Assembly (NCBI RefSeq): GCF_009905545.1
Contig: NZ_JAAALB010000023.1
Span: 1 to 64,000 of the forward strand
DNA length: 64,000 nucleotides
Direction: 5' to 3'
DNA from: Cellulophaga sp. BC115SP
Lineage (GTDB): Bacteria; Bacteroidota; Bacteroidia; Cytophagales; Spirosomataceae
Under the pieces are notes generated by a model. It saw nothing but the letters and a program-made list of their open reading frames with translations, did no database searches and had not been told where the DNA came from. Within the stretch, counting starts at the first letter, position 1. Each line of letters starts with the position of its first letter. Position numbers and translations under genes: made by a program. Below, piece after piece: positions 45,548 through 55,490 of this stretch.

Positions 45548-46996
45548 TTATTTCTCTTCTAGTAATTGTATCAACTCTCCCAAAGTTCGTGGGTCGCTAG
45601 GACGTTTGGCGTTTTCGTAAACAATTTCCCCCTTTTTATTGATAATCAAATACCTAGGAATCGCTTGCAATTTAAAGCGTTTGGCGGCTTCAGAGTACCA
45701 TCCTCCTTTTGAAAACAAATTAAGTCCTTCCATTAAAGCATGTTTTTCAACACCCTTTTTCCACAATTCTTCTGTATCGTCTACCGAGATATACAAAAAC
45801 TCAATATCTTTTTTGAATTTGCTCGGTATAGATTGCATGAGTTTTTTGGAATAAGGAAACTCCTCAATACATGGTTTACACCACGTTGCCCAAAAATCAA
45901 TATACAAAATTTTACCTTTCAGACTCGACAACGCAACACTATCCCCCTTTAGATTTATAGCTCTAAACGAGCCATCCTTTGCTTCTAGTACTTTCGCTAT
46001 TTCGGCGTCTTTTGCTCCTAAAATAACTCCACACTTATCTTTAATTACTTTTGACCAAGCATCGGCAGTAGAGGAGACAGACAAAGCAGCAAAGGTATTA
46101 CGAGCTACAGAAGGCAACACTTTGTCACAATTATTATAAAGCAAATACGCCAAATAATACTGATAACTTAGCAAGGGCAAATGTTCTCTAGCAAAATTAT
46201 GCTTATCGGTCATTGACTTACTTTGATCTTTGTACTTTTCAAAATCGTGTGCTTTTGAGTTAAAATAGGTCACATAATAGCTCAAAAAGCTTCGATATGA
46301 GTCCGAAAGTAAGGCATCGTCTTGCAGTTTTTTGGTATCCAAATCGGCCACCAAAGTATTTGGCAAGGCCATTACCTTAGTGAGAGCGGTATTTGTATTG
46401 CCTTTGACAATAGGATATGCCAACAAGTAGTTCCAATAATTCCAGCGAATTTGGTTTTCAATATATTGCTTAAATTTTGGTGAAAACTTCTCCAATCCTG
46501 TGGCTTTTTTATAAAAATCGGATTGCGCTTTCTTAGCATCAAATAATGTCATTTCCAATGAATCTATCGGGATTTCAGCCATTTGAGCAAATACTTTTGT
46601 AGCATTGAAATTATCAGCAAATTTTTCATTGAATTGCTGTAAAAAAGCATTTTCAGCATTTAATGAGCCCTCTATCTGAAGCGATTTTGGCCAATCTTTA
46701 CCATCAATTTTAATCTTTACTTGATTTCCCCTTTCCAAATACAGATGAAACACTTTTCCTCTAAAATTCAAATCTACAATTCCTTCGTCTGCTATCCCAA
46801 ATTGAATGGCATCAGATATACCAGAGGCTGCCACAAAAAAGTCTTTCCTCACTTTTGCTCCAAGAAACAGTGGATCATACGAAAGGTATAAGGTATCTTT
46901 TCCTGTATTGGTGAGTTCGAGAGATACTACAGACTGCTGTGCCAGAGTACCAAACGAACAACATAAAAGAATTAAAACACGCAAGATTTTTTTCAT
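45548..46996 (-). CDS. Exported TlpA/ResA-like thioredoxin-domain protein
   Basis: Periplasmic thiol-disulfide oxidoreductase, 482 residues. It has a signal peptide at 1-19 (LRVLILLCCSFGTLAQ). Residues about 20-330 are a family-specific N-terminal part; its first 110 residues resemble the DUF4369-like beta domain often fused to such proteins. The thioredoxin fold at about 340-480 carries the redox motif WCKPC (about residue 370) in DFWATWCKPCIEEF, then cis-Pro in IPRYLII. The role is probably reduction of cytochrome c apoproteins or other envelope disulfides. It follows ung by 63 nt on the same strand and may share its transcript. Confidence 0.87.
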   Translation of the reverse strand: MKKILRVLILLCCSFGTLAQQSVVSLELTNTGKDTLYLSYDPLFLGAKVRKDFFVAASGISDAIQFGIADEGIVDLNFRGKVFHLYLERGNQVKIKIDGKDWPKSLQIEGSLNAENAFLQQFNEKFADNFNATKVFAQMAEIPIDSLEMTLFDAKKAQSDFYKKATGLEKFSPKFKQYIENQIRWNYWNYLLAYPIVKGNTNTALTKVMALPNTLVADLDTKKLQDDALLSDSYRSFLSYYVTYFNSKAHDFEKYKDQSKSMTDKHNFAREHLPLLSYQYYLAYLLYNNCDKVLPSVARNTFAALSVSSTADAWSKVIKDKCGVILGAKDAEIAKVLEAKDGSFRAINLKGDSVALSSLKGKILYIDFWATWCKPCIEEFPYSKKLMQSIPSKFKKDIEFLYISVDDTEELWKKGVEKHALMEGLNLFSKGGWYSEAAKRFKLQAIPRYLIINKKGEIVYENAKRPSDPRTLGELIQLLEEK

Positions 46997-47059
46997 AATA
47001 AACTGTATAAGCGAGAGTTATGAATTGCGAATACACTCACAATTCTACATGAACATTTG

Positions 47060-47725
47060 TTACCACACAATGGGTTGTTGTCCTCTGTTGAGCAAATAAG
47101 CATTGGTCTGTGAAAAATGTTTATTACCAAACCATCCGCCTTGATTAGCCGACATTGGTGAAGGGTGCTTGCATTTCAACACCAAATGCTTTTTAGTATC
47201 TATCACAGCACCTTTATCTTGAGCATATTTTCCCCAAAGCAAAAATACCACACCTTCTTTTTCATCGGACAAACATTTGATTACGGCATCGGTAAACTGT
47301 TCCCAACCTTTTTTTTGATGTGAGCCAGCGCTATTAGCTCGCACAGTCAAAGTGGCATTCAACAATAATACACCTTGAGTTGCCCAGCGCTCCAAATTTC
47401 CAGATGCAGGCATATCTGTACCTAAATCGTCTTTAATTTCTTTGAAAATATTGATTAAAGAAGGAGGAAAAGCAATTCCATCGTTGACTGAGAAAGATAA
47501 TCCCATCGCTTGATTAAGGCCATGATAAGGATCCTGCCCCAAAATAACTACCTTTGTTTGGTCGAAAGGACATTTATCAAAAGCGTTGAAAATGAGTTTT
47601 CCAGGAGGATATATCTTTTGAGATTGGTATTCTTCTTTTACAAATGATACTAATTGAGTAAAATACGGCTTTTCGAACTCACCCGCCAGTCTGGTCTTCC
47701 ATGAAGACTCTATTTTTACATCCAT
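47060..47725 (-). CDS. ung: Uracil-DNA glycosylase, family 1
   Basis: Removes uracil from DNA in base-excision repair. 221 residues, standard length. Motif GQDPYHG (residues 64-70) holds the water-activating D65; LLNATLTV (121-128) gives the uracil-binding Asn; the HPSP motif (187-190), in KHPSPMSANQGGWFG, has the catalytic H187 and the leucine loop, where Leu is replaced by Met (HPSPMS instead of HPSPLS). That is tolerated in family 1 but less usual. Divergent from apaG across 208 nt. Confidence 0.97.
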   Translation of the reverse strand: MDVKIESSWKTRLAGEFEKPYFTQLVSFVKEEYQSQKIYPPGKLIFNAFDKCPFDQTKVVILGQDPYHGLNQAMGLSFSVNDGIAFPPSLINIFKEIKDDLGTDMPASGNLERWATQGVLLLNATLTVRANSAGSHQKKGWEQFTDAVIKCLSDEKEGVVFLLWGKYAQDKGAVIDTKKHLVLKCKHPSPMSANQGGWFGNKHFSQTNAYLLNRGQQPIVW

Positions 47726-47787
47726 ACGTTCTTGGTGTTTTACAGAAAGTATTTAATTATTCTAAAAATTGATCTATGCTTTTTTAA

Positions 47788-47795
47788 CAAAACTA
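47788..47795 (-). promoter_or_regulatory. Candidate -7 box of ung
   Basis: TAGTTTTG on the minus strand fits TAnnTTTG. A TTTG at 47815-47812 upstream is only 16 nt away, shorter than ideal. Confidence 0.3.
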
Positions 47796-47817
47796 CACAT
47801 TTTCACATTTTCAAACC

Positions 47818-47825
47818 TAACTTTG
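47818..47825 (+). promoter_or_regulatory. Candidate -7 box of apaG
   Basis: TAACTTTG fits TAnnTTTG and lies 108 nt before the apaG start. No -33 TTG is at the usual spacing. Confidence 0.3.
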
Positions 47826-47933
47826 TATTTGTTAATACAGTAGCAAAATCGGAATTATATTTATTTTTACGCTGTTAAAACATAAAGAATTTTGCACCAC
47901 TTGTAAATTCATCATACCCAAATTGTAAAAAAC

Positions 47934-48320
47934 ATGGTCTCGGCAATTACACATGGCATTAAAGTAACTGTAGAAACAGAGTATCAACCACAATACTCTA
48001 ATCCATCTCATGCCCATTTTGTTTTTTCTTATCGTATAAAAATCGAAAACGAAAGCGAATATACTGTCAAGCTACTTCATCGCCATTGGATTATTGTCGA
48101 TGCCAATGGGCTAGAGCGACAAGTGTCGGGCGAGGGCGTAGTGGGTCAACAACCTATCATCGAACCAGGGCATTCGCATGAGTATTCGAGTGGTTGTAAT
48201 TTCAATACCTCTATTGGCAAAATGAAAGGTAGTTATACCATGGAGCGTGTATTTGATGGGAAAAAGTTTAATGTTGCCGTTCCTGACTTTACGATGACAG
48301 TGCCTTATCGTTTGAATTAA
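47934..48320 (+). CDS. apaG: ApaG protein
   Basis: Small single-domain protein, 128 residues, with an immunoglobulin-like beta fold. The family is linked to Co2+/Mg2+ handling and diadenosine polyphosphate stress, but the molecular role is unclear. The hallmark segments are visible: VFSYRIKIENES, LLHRHWIIVDANG, and the nucleotide-type loop GEGVVGQQPIIEPG. It lies 3 nt before the methyltransferase frame, so the two are translationally coupled. The ATG at 47934 gives the normal N-terminus. Confidence 0.93.
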   Translation: MVSAITHGIKVTVETEYQPQYSNPSHAHFVFSYRIKIENESEYTVKLLHRHWIIVDANGLERQVSGEGVVGQQPIIEPGHSHEYSSGCNFNTSIGKMKGSYTMERVFDGKKFNVAVPDFTMTVPYRLN

Positions 48321-48323
48321 TTC

Positions 48324-49166
48324 TTGATTATTTTGATTCTATCTTATCTAAAATACCTTCTAAAAGCAGGTGATGAACATTCGGTTCATTCGCCATTTGT
48401 ATTTGATTTATATTACCGTGCCATCAAATCACGCGATGGTCGTTATTTGCAATTAGTCCGTGTTGAGCCTCCCGATGCCAACGCACCAAAGCGCATTCAA
48501 AACGATCCCGAACATATCCTATCGATTGAATCACTTCGTGAAGCCCTAAAGTCAGATTCCAGAACTATAGAAATTACAGAATTGGGTGCAGGCTCAAAAA
48601 TTCATTCTGGCAATCAACGAAACATATCAGACTTAAATAATACTGCTCAAAAACCAACTAAATATGCACAGCTTTTGGCTCGATTAGTTACCTATTTTCA
48701 GCCATCTACCATTTTAGATTTAGGGACTTCGCTAGGACTAACCACTGCCTACATGGCATTGAGTGGTCAAAATGCCAAAGTGTACAGCTTTGAGGGATGT
48801 CCTCAAACAGCTGCGATTGCTCAAGAAAATCTGGCAAAATTGGGTATTAATAATGTTTCAATCATCAAAGGGAACATCGACCATACGCTTCAAGAAGTTG
48901 TCAGTAAACTCTCCTCACTTGATTTTATCTTTGTCGATGCCAACCATCGCAAAGCTCCTACCCTTTCCTATTTTGAAATTTGTTTGCCCAAAGTTCATGA
49001 AAATTCGATTATGATTTTCGATGATATTTATTGGTCTAAAGAGATGACCGAAGCGTGGGAACAAATCAAACAACATCCCAGTGTCGGTATAAGCATCGAC
49101 TTATTTCAGTTTGGTATCGTACTTTTTAGAAAAACACAAGCCAAACAGCATTTTGTGTTGAAATAA
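48324..49166 (+). CDS. SAM-dependent methyltransferase, TTG start
   Basis: Class I methyltransferase, 280 residues. The SAM motif I is LDLGTSLGLTTA at about 133-144, followed by YSFEGCPQTAAIA and the acidic FIFVDANHRKAP and IMIFDDIYW motifs, similar to O-methyltransferases. The N-terminal part (SVHSPFVFDLYY) is family-typical and helical. There is no ATG upstream of it: the frame opens with TTG at 48324, three nucleotides after the apaG stop, so coupling with apaG is likely. Substrate unknown. It is the last gene before a convergent MFS transporter. Confidence 0.85.
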   Translation: MIILILSYLKYLLKAGDEHSVHSPFVFDLYYRAIKSRDGRYLQLVRVEPPDANAPKRIQNDPEHILSIESLREALKSDSRTIEITELGAGSKIHSGNQRNISDLNNTAQKPTKYAQLLARLVTYFQPSTILDLGTSLGLTTAYMALSGQNAKVYSFEGCPQTAAIAQENLAKLGINNVSIIKGNIDHTLQEVVSKLSSLDFIFVDANHRKAPTLSYFEICLPKVHENSIMIFDDIYWSKEMTEAWEQIKQHPSVGISIDLFQFGIVLFRKTQAKQHFVLK

Positions 49167-49268
49167 GCAATAAGCACGTCATGAATAGATAGTTTACAAA
49201 GGCTGGCAAAAATCTGCTATGGCGGATATTGGATTGCGGAGGTAGAACATTTTATAAAAATCTTCAAT

Positions 49269-49295
49269 ATTTCCGAAATCAGAAATCCCAAATCT
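49269..49295 (-). repeat. Dispersed intergenic repeat, copy 2
   Basis: On the minus strand this 27-nt stretch matches 22843-22869 at 25 of 27 positions. It overlaps the last bases of the MFS stop codon (TAG at 49296-49294). A related GGATATTGGATTGCGGA stretch lies close by, at about 49218-49234. Confidence 0.6.
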
Positions 49296-50436
49296 ACAAT
49301 TGATTGTACTTTACTTTTCTTACAAAATATAGCCCGATTAAAATGATGATTACTTCAAAAATCACAAGAGCACGAACAATGCCCAAGGCATCAGATAAAT
49401 AGCCAAGGAAAATAGCAGGAATGCCAAATCCGATGTATCCAACAAACATAAATCCCGAAACAGCTCGTGCTCGTTGTTCGCCACCAATATTAGCAATAAT
49501 AGCTAATCCTCCCAAATATGAAAACCCATAGGCTGCCATTCCAATAATAGAAGCCCCTATCAAAATAATCAGTAAGACAGATAGATAACACCCTAAAATC
49601 ACTAAACCAAAACCCAAAGGAATCAATAGATAGCCAATTTGTACAGCTTTTTTAGGATTAAAGTTTCGGATAAATGGTTGCAAAAATGCACCAGTCCAAT
49701 TAATTAAAACCAAACAAAAGCCAGCGTATGTAGTCAAGCCAATCAACGCCAACTGTCCAGGAATAATAGCAATGACAATACCTGTCACCGCCCAGCAAAC
49801 ACCTATCCCAATATTGACAGGAAGTGCATTTTCTGGAAAATAAGGCAAACGCATCACCTTTCCTCCTTGGGGCGGCAAATCTGGTAAAAACAACATCAAT
49901 AATACACCTATAATAGTTAACCCAATCAAAACGGGATAACTCAGCGGCACCAACGTAAACTCATGGATAATAAGCAAGGTGGTGGTAAGTGCTCCTCCAC
50001 TAAAACCGATCGCCGTAGAAAAAGACGCTATATTGGCCGCTTGCGTGGCTGGATGTTCTTCTTGATTAAGCGTCAGTATTTCTGTTAAATAGGCTGTTCC
50101 TGTACCCATACTCAAGCCAAGGGCGATTCCCTGACAAAAACGAGCTATTATCAAAGTATATACCGCTGGATGAAACGTTATCACTGTTGTAGAAGCCAGA
50201 GAAAATAACACACTCAATAGCATGATTTTTTTGCGACCTATCCTATCTGAAATACCTCCCAAAAAAATGTAACAAGGCAGCATCCCCACAATATAAGAAG
50301 CCAACACCAAGGCCGTTTGTCCATTACTTAAGCCTTCATTTTGGGCATAAACCCTAAATAATGGCATCGAAACATTCACGGCGAGGGTGACTAATAGCAA
50401 TGCATAGGCAATAATATATTTTGCATTCTTTTTCAT
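49294..50436 (-). CDS. MFS transporter
   Basis: Major facilitator superfamily carrier, 380 residues from the ATG at 50436 (MKKNAKYIIAYALLLVTL); a longer frame to 50547 adds an unlikely hydrophilic N-terminus. About twelve TM helices are visible. The cytoplasmic loop between TM2 and TM3 has GGISDRIGRKKIMLLS, the MFS motif A. The helix after it carries VITFHPAVYTLIIARFCQGIALGLSMG. This resembles drug or small-metabolite exporters, but the substrate is unknown. It is convergent with the methyltransferase gene; no regulator is adjacent. Confidence 0.92.
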   Translation of the reverse strand: MKKNAKYIIAYALLLVTLAVNVSMPLFRVYAQNEGLSNGQTALVLASYIVGMLPCYIFLGGISDRIGRKKIMLLSVLFSLASTTVITFHPAVYTLIIARFCQGIALGLSMGTGTAYLTEILTLNQEEHPATQAANIASFSTAIGFSGGALTTTLLIIHEFTLVPLSYPVLIGLTIIGVLLMLFLPDLPPQGGKVMRLPYFPENALPVNIGIGVCWAVTGIVIAIIPGQLALIGLTTYAGFCLVLINWTGAFLQPFIRNFNPKKAVQIGYLLIPLGFGLVILGCYLSVLLIILIGASIIGMAAYGFSYLGGLAIIANIGGEQRARAVSGFMFVGYIGFGIPAIFLGYLSDALGIVRALVIFEVIIILIGLYFVRKVKYNQL

Positions 50437-51609
50437 TTTTTCAGGATATACGAAAAATTTTGTACATGGTTTAAGAAAATTATCAAAAAGCGTAAAAATT
50501 ATTTTAAATTCTTGTAATTTAGCACTCATACCCATCCATAAAACCATTGAACATTTCTGCTGTAAGAAACATCTATTTATTTGATTTTTTTGAAAATATT
50601 ATTTTATAGATGTTATGTAAAATCGCAACACTTCTAGGAATATTAACGCTTGATGTTTTCACATCTTTACTATTTTTGTCTGTACCTCGCTTTTCTGGTA
50701 CAAAAAGTATTTTGTCATAATATTTGTATATACATTTAATTTGAATACTTTCATTGTCAAAATTCAATAAAATTGTGAGTAAAAACATAGAAATAATTAA
50801 AGATTACAAGAAGATGCACGATTTTTGCTAATGATTTTCTCAAAGACTATTGCCAAATTATTGAAACCCTTGAAACAACATATATATTCTGATTTTTCAA
50901 CCAGAACCATCTTCTCTATGCACTCTTCATACGAGAAAGTAAAGGGAAAATCTTCATTAGTCAATAATCTCTGAGAGTAAGGTAATGTAAGGCTGACGCC
51001 AAAATCCTTAATTTGAAACCCATAAAAAAACAGTCATCCATACACAAATACCTCATCACACTGATATAATCTTGAGAAAATATAACTAAATTTTGCTTAG
51101 ACAAAGTTCAGGAAAAGAGATTGGTGTTGCTTAATATAAATTGCTAAAGATATCATAGCTTTATCTTTCTGATAAACCCAGCAGAAAATAAACCGTCAAG
51201 AAGAAGTAGACTCTAATTTAGGATAAGACCATCGTCATTCAATTCTTGCTTGATATTGAACCCGAATCTAACAGATTACTTAACCATATTGTAACTTCAT
51301 TATATTTCATCCACTTATGAAAAGTATAGTTTTTACAAATTTTCTCGAAAAAGCTGAAGCTCGTTCTGGCTAAAATCATCGCTTTGTTCAGGACACTGAC
51401 CCCTGATACTTAATTACCTCGTTTTGATACTCAAAAGATTACTGATGAGCATTTCGTGCTAATTTATCATTCAAACCGCAGAATGGGAGACTTTGCACTT
51501 GGACTGTTCCTAAATTGCTTAGATCATCACAACCCCAAAGCAGATATTCAAATCTCACAATTTAACGAAAGAAGGCTGCATAGTGCGTTTTGAAATTATA
51601 GCTAAATAA
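50437..51609. other. Long AT-rich spacer before the hybrid kinase
   Basis: About 1.17 kb between the MFS gene (minus) and the hybrid kinase (plus). A 71-codon open frame on the minus strand (50573-50788) has no signal peptide or recognisable motif and I do not call it a gene. No hairpin or full promoter stood out. The length leaves room for a leader or small RNA but nothing positive is seen. Confidence 0.5.
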
Positions 51610-54525
51610 ATGAATACTAACGAAATAGAGCTACTAAAAACGAAACTTGAGCGTGAAAGAGCCGCTCGTATTCAAGCTGAAACAATCTTGGACGAAAAGG
51701 CTATGGAGTTATTTGAGTCTAATCAAAATCTGATTCGACTTAATCAGCGCTTAGAAGCTCAAATCAACGAAAAAGTTTCTGAACTCAGTAAAAGTGAAAT
51801 CCGCTACAAACAACTTATTGAATCTGTTCAAGACATTATATATAAAATTTCACCTGACGGATATTTCACCTTTGTCAATCCTATCATTGAACAGAGACTG
51901 GGGTATCTAGATAACGAAATCGTAGGGCGACATTTTACAGAATTGGTACTTCCTGAATATCGAGAATCACTCGTCAATTTTTATTACGAGATGGTAGCAA
52001 CGAAAAAAGAAAGTACCTATAATGAGTTTCCAGTATTTCATAAAGATGGACATATCATCTGGATTGGTCAGACGGTAAGATCAATTTTAGAAAATGGTGA
52101 AATCAACGAACTGGTAGCTGTTGCTCGTGATATTACCGACCGTAAATCAACAGAAGAGATTCTTAAAAGTACCCAAATTCGTCTTTCAACCCTGATTTCA
52201 AATATGCAGTCAGGTATCTTAGTTGAAGACGAAAGTAGACATATCATTTTAGTAAACCAGTTTCTCTGTGATACTCTCGGCTTCAATACTTCTCCAGAAT
52301 CACTAATAGGCATTGACTGCGAAAGCGCACTACAGGATCTTAAAAACTATTTTAGTGAGCCTGAAGAGTTTGCTAGTCGTGTCAATACCTTAGTCGAAGA
52401 ACAAAAGCTGGTAGTCAACGAAAAGGTTCGAACAGCCGACGGACGAATATTGGAGCGTGACTATATTCCAATATTCATTGATGAACACTATACAGGGCAT
52501 CTTTGGAGATATAATGATGTTACCGAAAATTTCAATACCCAAGAAACGATTCGTAAAAGCGAGGAAAAATATCGCGGCATTATGAACAATATGGAATTGG
52601 GATTGCTAGAAGTAGATAACGATCAAACCATTATACGAGCTTATGATAAGTTTTGTAAAATGGTAGGATATACAGAAGCCGAACTCTTGGGAAAAAATGC
52701 GATGGAGCTATTTCTTCCTAAAGAATTTATCACAGTTATTGAGGAACAGCAAAATCTTCGAAAAATTGGAGGAAGTAGTTCTTATGAATTGCCTATCCTT
52801 AAAAAAGATGGAGAAATCCTATGGACACTCATCAGTGGAGCCCCGATTATTGACGAACATGGAGTCACTGTAGGTTCTATCGGGATTCACTATGACCTAA
52901 CTGAGCGCAAAACGCTAGAACAAGAATTGAGTTTGGCAAAACAAATTGCCGAAGATGCTCGTCAAGCTGAAAAGCAATTCTTAGCCAATATGAGCCACGA
53001 AATTCGTACGCCTTTGAATGCAATCATTGGTATGGCTCACCTATTGTTTGACACCCATCCTACCAATCAACAAGTAGAATACCTTGAGATTTTGAGAAGT
53101 TCAGCAGACTTCTTGCATAGTCTCATTTCTGACTTGTTGGATATGGCAAAAATCGAAGCAGGTAAAATTGAAGTAAACCATAAGGAGTTTGACCTCGTAG
53201 GTTTATTAAAGACGGTTCAGAAGGTATTTGAAATTAAAATTGGAAATCGTCCGCTTGAAGTAAATGTCATGATTGACTCAAAAATTCATGGTGCTTATAT
53301 CGGCGATGACTTATTGCTCAATCAGATTCTATTAAATATCATAGGCAATGCAGAGAAATTTACCGAAAAAGGCGAAATCAATATCACAGTTCGTCAAATA
53401 AAAGAAATTGCCAAAGATGAAGTATTATTGGAGTTCCAAATTGCAGATACGGGTATCGGCATTTCTCCTGAGAAGCTAGAACTGATTTTCCAAAAATTCA
53501 AGCAAATCAATCACCAAGGGCATAAGCATAAAGGAACAGGCTTGGGCTTGGCCATTACCAAAGAGCTTATCGAGCTTCAAGGAGGCGATATTCATGCAAC
53601 AAGTGTAGAAGGAAAAGGTACAACTTTTATTTTCTCATTACCTTACAAAAGAAGCGACAATATTATTATTACAGCGCCAGCGCCAAGTAGTAAACTTTCA
53701 GAAACTAAGGATTTTGAAAATGGACATATCTTGGTTGTTGAAGACAATTTGATGAATCAAAAGTATATTTCAAGTCTTTTAAACAAATGGAATCGCCACT
53801 TTACGGTAGTTTCGGATGGGCGACAAGCTGTAGAACAAATTCATAAACACAAGTTTGATATTATTTTCATGGACCTTCAGATGCCACACATGGATGGCTA
53901 CGAAGCTACTATTGCTATTAGAAGTACCCAAACACCTAATCAACATGTACCTATCATTGCCCTTACGGCATCGGCTATGCTCGACCAAAAAGTGAAGGCT
54001 ATGGCAGTAGGTATGAGTGATTTTTTACCAAAGCCGTTTGCACCGAATCAATTATTTGAAATGCTACAAAAATATAGAAAACTCTCTAATGAGGAAACTG
54101 AAGATGATTTTGAAGAAATCAGAACAGTTCATATTACCGAACCCCCAACACAGCAAACAACTACCGTGGAAAACCCTATTGACTACGAGCGACTAGATGA
54201 GATGTATGAGGGAGATGTCGAATATCAAGCCGATATGTTTGATACCTTTTTATCTGATGTTTATCCCGAATTTAAAGATTTGGCGCCATTTGTGGAGCAA
54301 CAAAATTTTCCAGAATTGAAAAAATTGGCTCATAAGCTCAAGCCAACCTTAGGGATGGTAGGTTTAACTCAGCTCGAAAAACAACTTGTCGAAATTGAGC
54401 GTAGAGCCTTAGACAAACCAGAGTATTACGACCTTAAAGCTAAGGTAGATCAATTGCTGAAGGCGTTGAACCAAATTCATCCAATTTTAGAAAAAGAGTT
54501 GCAACGCTTACAAAACCTCCAATAA
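51610..54525 (+). CDS. Soluble hybrid sensor histidine kinase with PAS, receiver and HPt domains
   Basis: Cytoplasmic hybrid kinase, 971 residues, without a transmembrane segment. Residues 1-62 are a coiled coil. Three PAS-type domains follow, at about 65-180 (SPDGYFTFVNP), 190-310 and 320-435 (YTEAELLGKNAMELF), each ending in the PAC-like 'DITDRKS' form. The dimerisation domain has phospho-H463 in NMSHEIRTPLNAI; the ATPase domain has N-box NIIGNAEKFTEKG, DTGIGIS and GTGLGL. A receiver domain at about 706-825 has D755 in IIFMDLQMP, and a C-terminal HPt domain carries H908 in KLAHKLKP. The chain His-Asp-His allows phosphorelay to the LytTR protein whose ATG is 1 nt after this stop. Confidence 0.95.
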   Translation: MNTNEIELLKTKLERERAARIQAETILDEKAMELFESNQNLIRLNQRLEAQINEKVSELSKSEIRYKQLIESVQDIIYKISPDGYFTFVNPIIEQRLGYLDNEIVGRHFTELVLPEYRESLVNFYYEMVATKKESTYNEFPVFHKDGHIIWIGQTVRSILENGEINELVAVARDITDRKSTEEILKSTQIRLSTLISNMQSGILVEDESRHIILVNQFLCDTLGFNTSPESLIGIDCESALQDLKNYFSEPEEFASRVNTLVEEQKLVVNEKVRTADGRILERDYIPIFIDEHYTGHLWRYNDVTENFNTQETIRKSEEKYRGIMNNMELGLLEVDNDQTIIRAYDKFCKMVGYTEAELLGKNAMELFLPKEFITVIEEQQNLRKIGGSSSYELPILKKDGEILWTLISGAPIIDEHGVTVGSIGIHYDLTERKTLEQELSLAKQIAEDARQAEKQFLANMSHEIRTPLNAIIGMAHLLFDTHPTNQQVEYLEILRSSADFLHSLISDLLDMAKIEAGKIEVNHKEFDLVGLLKTVQKVFEIKIGNRPLEVNVMIDSKIHGAYIGDDLLLNQILLNIIGNAEKFTEKGEINITVRQIKEIAKDEVLLEFQIADTGIGISPEKLELIFQKFKQINHQGHKHKGTGLGLAITKELIELQGGDIHATSVEGKGTTFIFSLPYKRSDNIIITAPAPSSKLSETKDFENGHILVVEDNLMNQKYISSLLNKWNRHFTVVSDGRQAVEQIHKHKFDIIFMDLQMPHMDGYEATIAIRSTQTPNQHVPIIALTASAMLDQKVKAMAVGMSDFLPKPFAPNQLFEMLQKYRKLSNEETEDDFEEIRTVHITEPPTQQTTTVENPIDYERLDEMYEGDVEYQADMFDTFLSDVYPEFKDLAPFVEQQNFPELKKLAHKLKPTLGMVGLTQLEKQLVEIERRALDKPEYYDLKAKVDQLLKALNQIHPILEKELQRLQNLQ

Positions 54526-54526
54526 A

Positions 54527-55219
54527 ATGAAGTTACGATGTATCATTGTTGACGATGAAATCATGGCCAGGAAATCCCTGCAAAAGCTATGTGAACAACA
54601 TAGTGCTTTAGAGTTGGTGGCCATTTGTGAAAACGTCCAACAAGCCCTTAAAGTACTAGAACAAAACGAGATTGATTTGATATGGCTTGATGTTGAAATG
54701 CCTGAAATGACAGGGTTTGATTTATTAGAAAAAATCACCACCACTACCACACAGGTGATTTTGACAACATCAAAAATCGAATATGCTTACGATGCGTTTC
54801 AATACCAAGTAACAGATTATCTGAAAAAACCCATTACAGGTCCTAGATTTAATCTTGCTGTAGAAAAAGTCTTGGACTTACGACAGAAAAAAGATAGTCC
54901 ATTACAGCAGCATAACGAGATTTATATTAAGCATGAAGGTAGGTACATTAGGCTCCCCTATTCAGATATTCAGTTTGTAGAGAATATTGGAGATTATGTA
55001 AAAATCTATACCAGCAAGCAATCGTACGTGATTCATACTACGATGAAATCTTTGGAAGAAAAGTTAGGAAAGCAGTTTTTACGAGTCCATAGGTCATTCA
55101 TTGTTCATCTCGATAAAATTGTAGACATTGAAGAAAACAATTTAGTGATTGCCAATAAAGTTATTCCTATTAGTAGAGCCAACAAATCAGAATTGATGAA
55201 TAGACTCAATATGCTTTAA
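54527..55219 (+). CDS. LytTR-family response regulator, kinase-linked
   Basis: Response regulator of 230 residues. Receiver domain 1-115: D9/D10 and phospho-acceptor D55 (LIWLDVEMPEMTG), K98 in LKKP. LytTR DNA-binding domain at about 130-230 (DIQFVENIGDYVKIYT, FLRVHRSFIVHLDKI). The start is 1 nt after the stop of the hybrid kinase, so the two are translated together, and the HPt domain of the kinase is the likely phosphodonor. It is the end of the operon, marked by a 16-bp hairpin terminator. Its target genes are unknown. Confidence 0.95.
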   Translation: MKLRCIIVDDEIMARKSLQKLCEQHSALELVAICENVQQALKVLEQNEIDLIWLDVEMPEMTGFDLLEKITTTTTQVILTTSKIEYAYDAFQYQVTDYLKKPITGPRFNLAVEKVLDLRQKKDSPLQQHNEIYIKHEGRYIRLPYSDIQFVENIGDYVKIYTSKQSYVIHTTMKSLEEKLGKQFLRVHRSFIVHLDKIVDIEENNLVIANKVIPISRANKSELMNRLNML

Positions 55220-55264
55220 AAATATAACGCCCTCAAGATTTAATACTCCTCCTTAAAAAATATA

Positions 55265-55307
55265 AAAAGTGGTAAGTTTTCATCTGAAAACTTACCACTT
55301 TTCTTTT
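55265..55307 (+). terminator. Bidirectional terminator between the two signalling operons
   Basis: A perfect 16-bp stem, AAAAGTGGTAAGTTTT (55265-55280) / AAAACTTACCACTTTT (55287-55302), has a 6-nt loop and T-rich flanks on both strands. It serves the LytTR gene and perhaps the convergent FIST-kinase operon. Confidence 0.9.
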
Positions 55308-55490
55308 ATACAGACCTACAGTTAGTGACAAAATTAAAATAATTTTACCCGCATTAAGCTCTTGGTTTTATGCTGAAGCTAAAAGTTGAAAAGAATTTCT
55401 CTTGAAATAATTTAAGCTTTTTTGCCTAATGCCTACGGCTTACTGCCTAAAACGTATTAAGGCAATTTTATTTTGCATTAATACTTAACA

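Noticed and set aside
48300-48330. An ATG start for the methyltransferase
   Set aside because: None exists in frame near the conserved N-terminus; TTG coupled to the apaG stop is the only reasonable choice.
50573-50788. 71-codon open frame on the minus strand in the long spacer
   Set aside because: No signal peptide, motif, start-site evidence or neighbour linkage; its Asn/Lys/Ile-rich content is what random AT-rich sequence would give.
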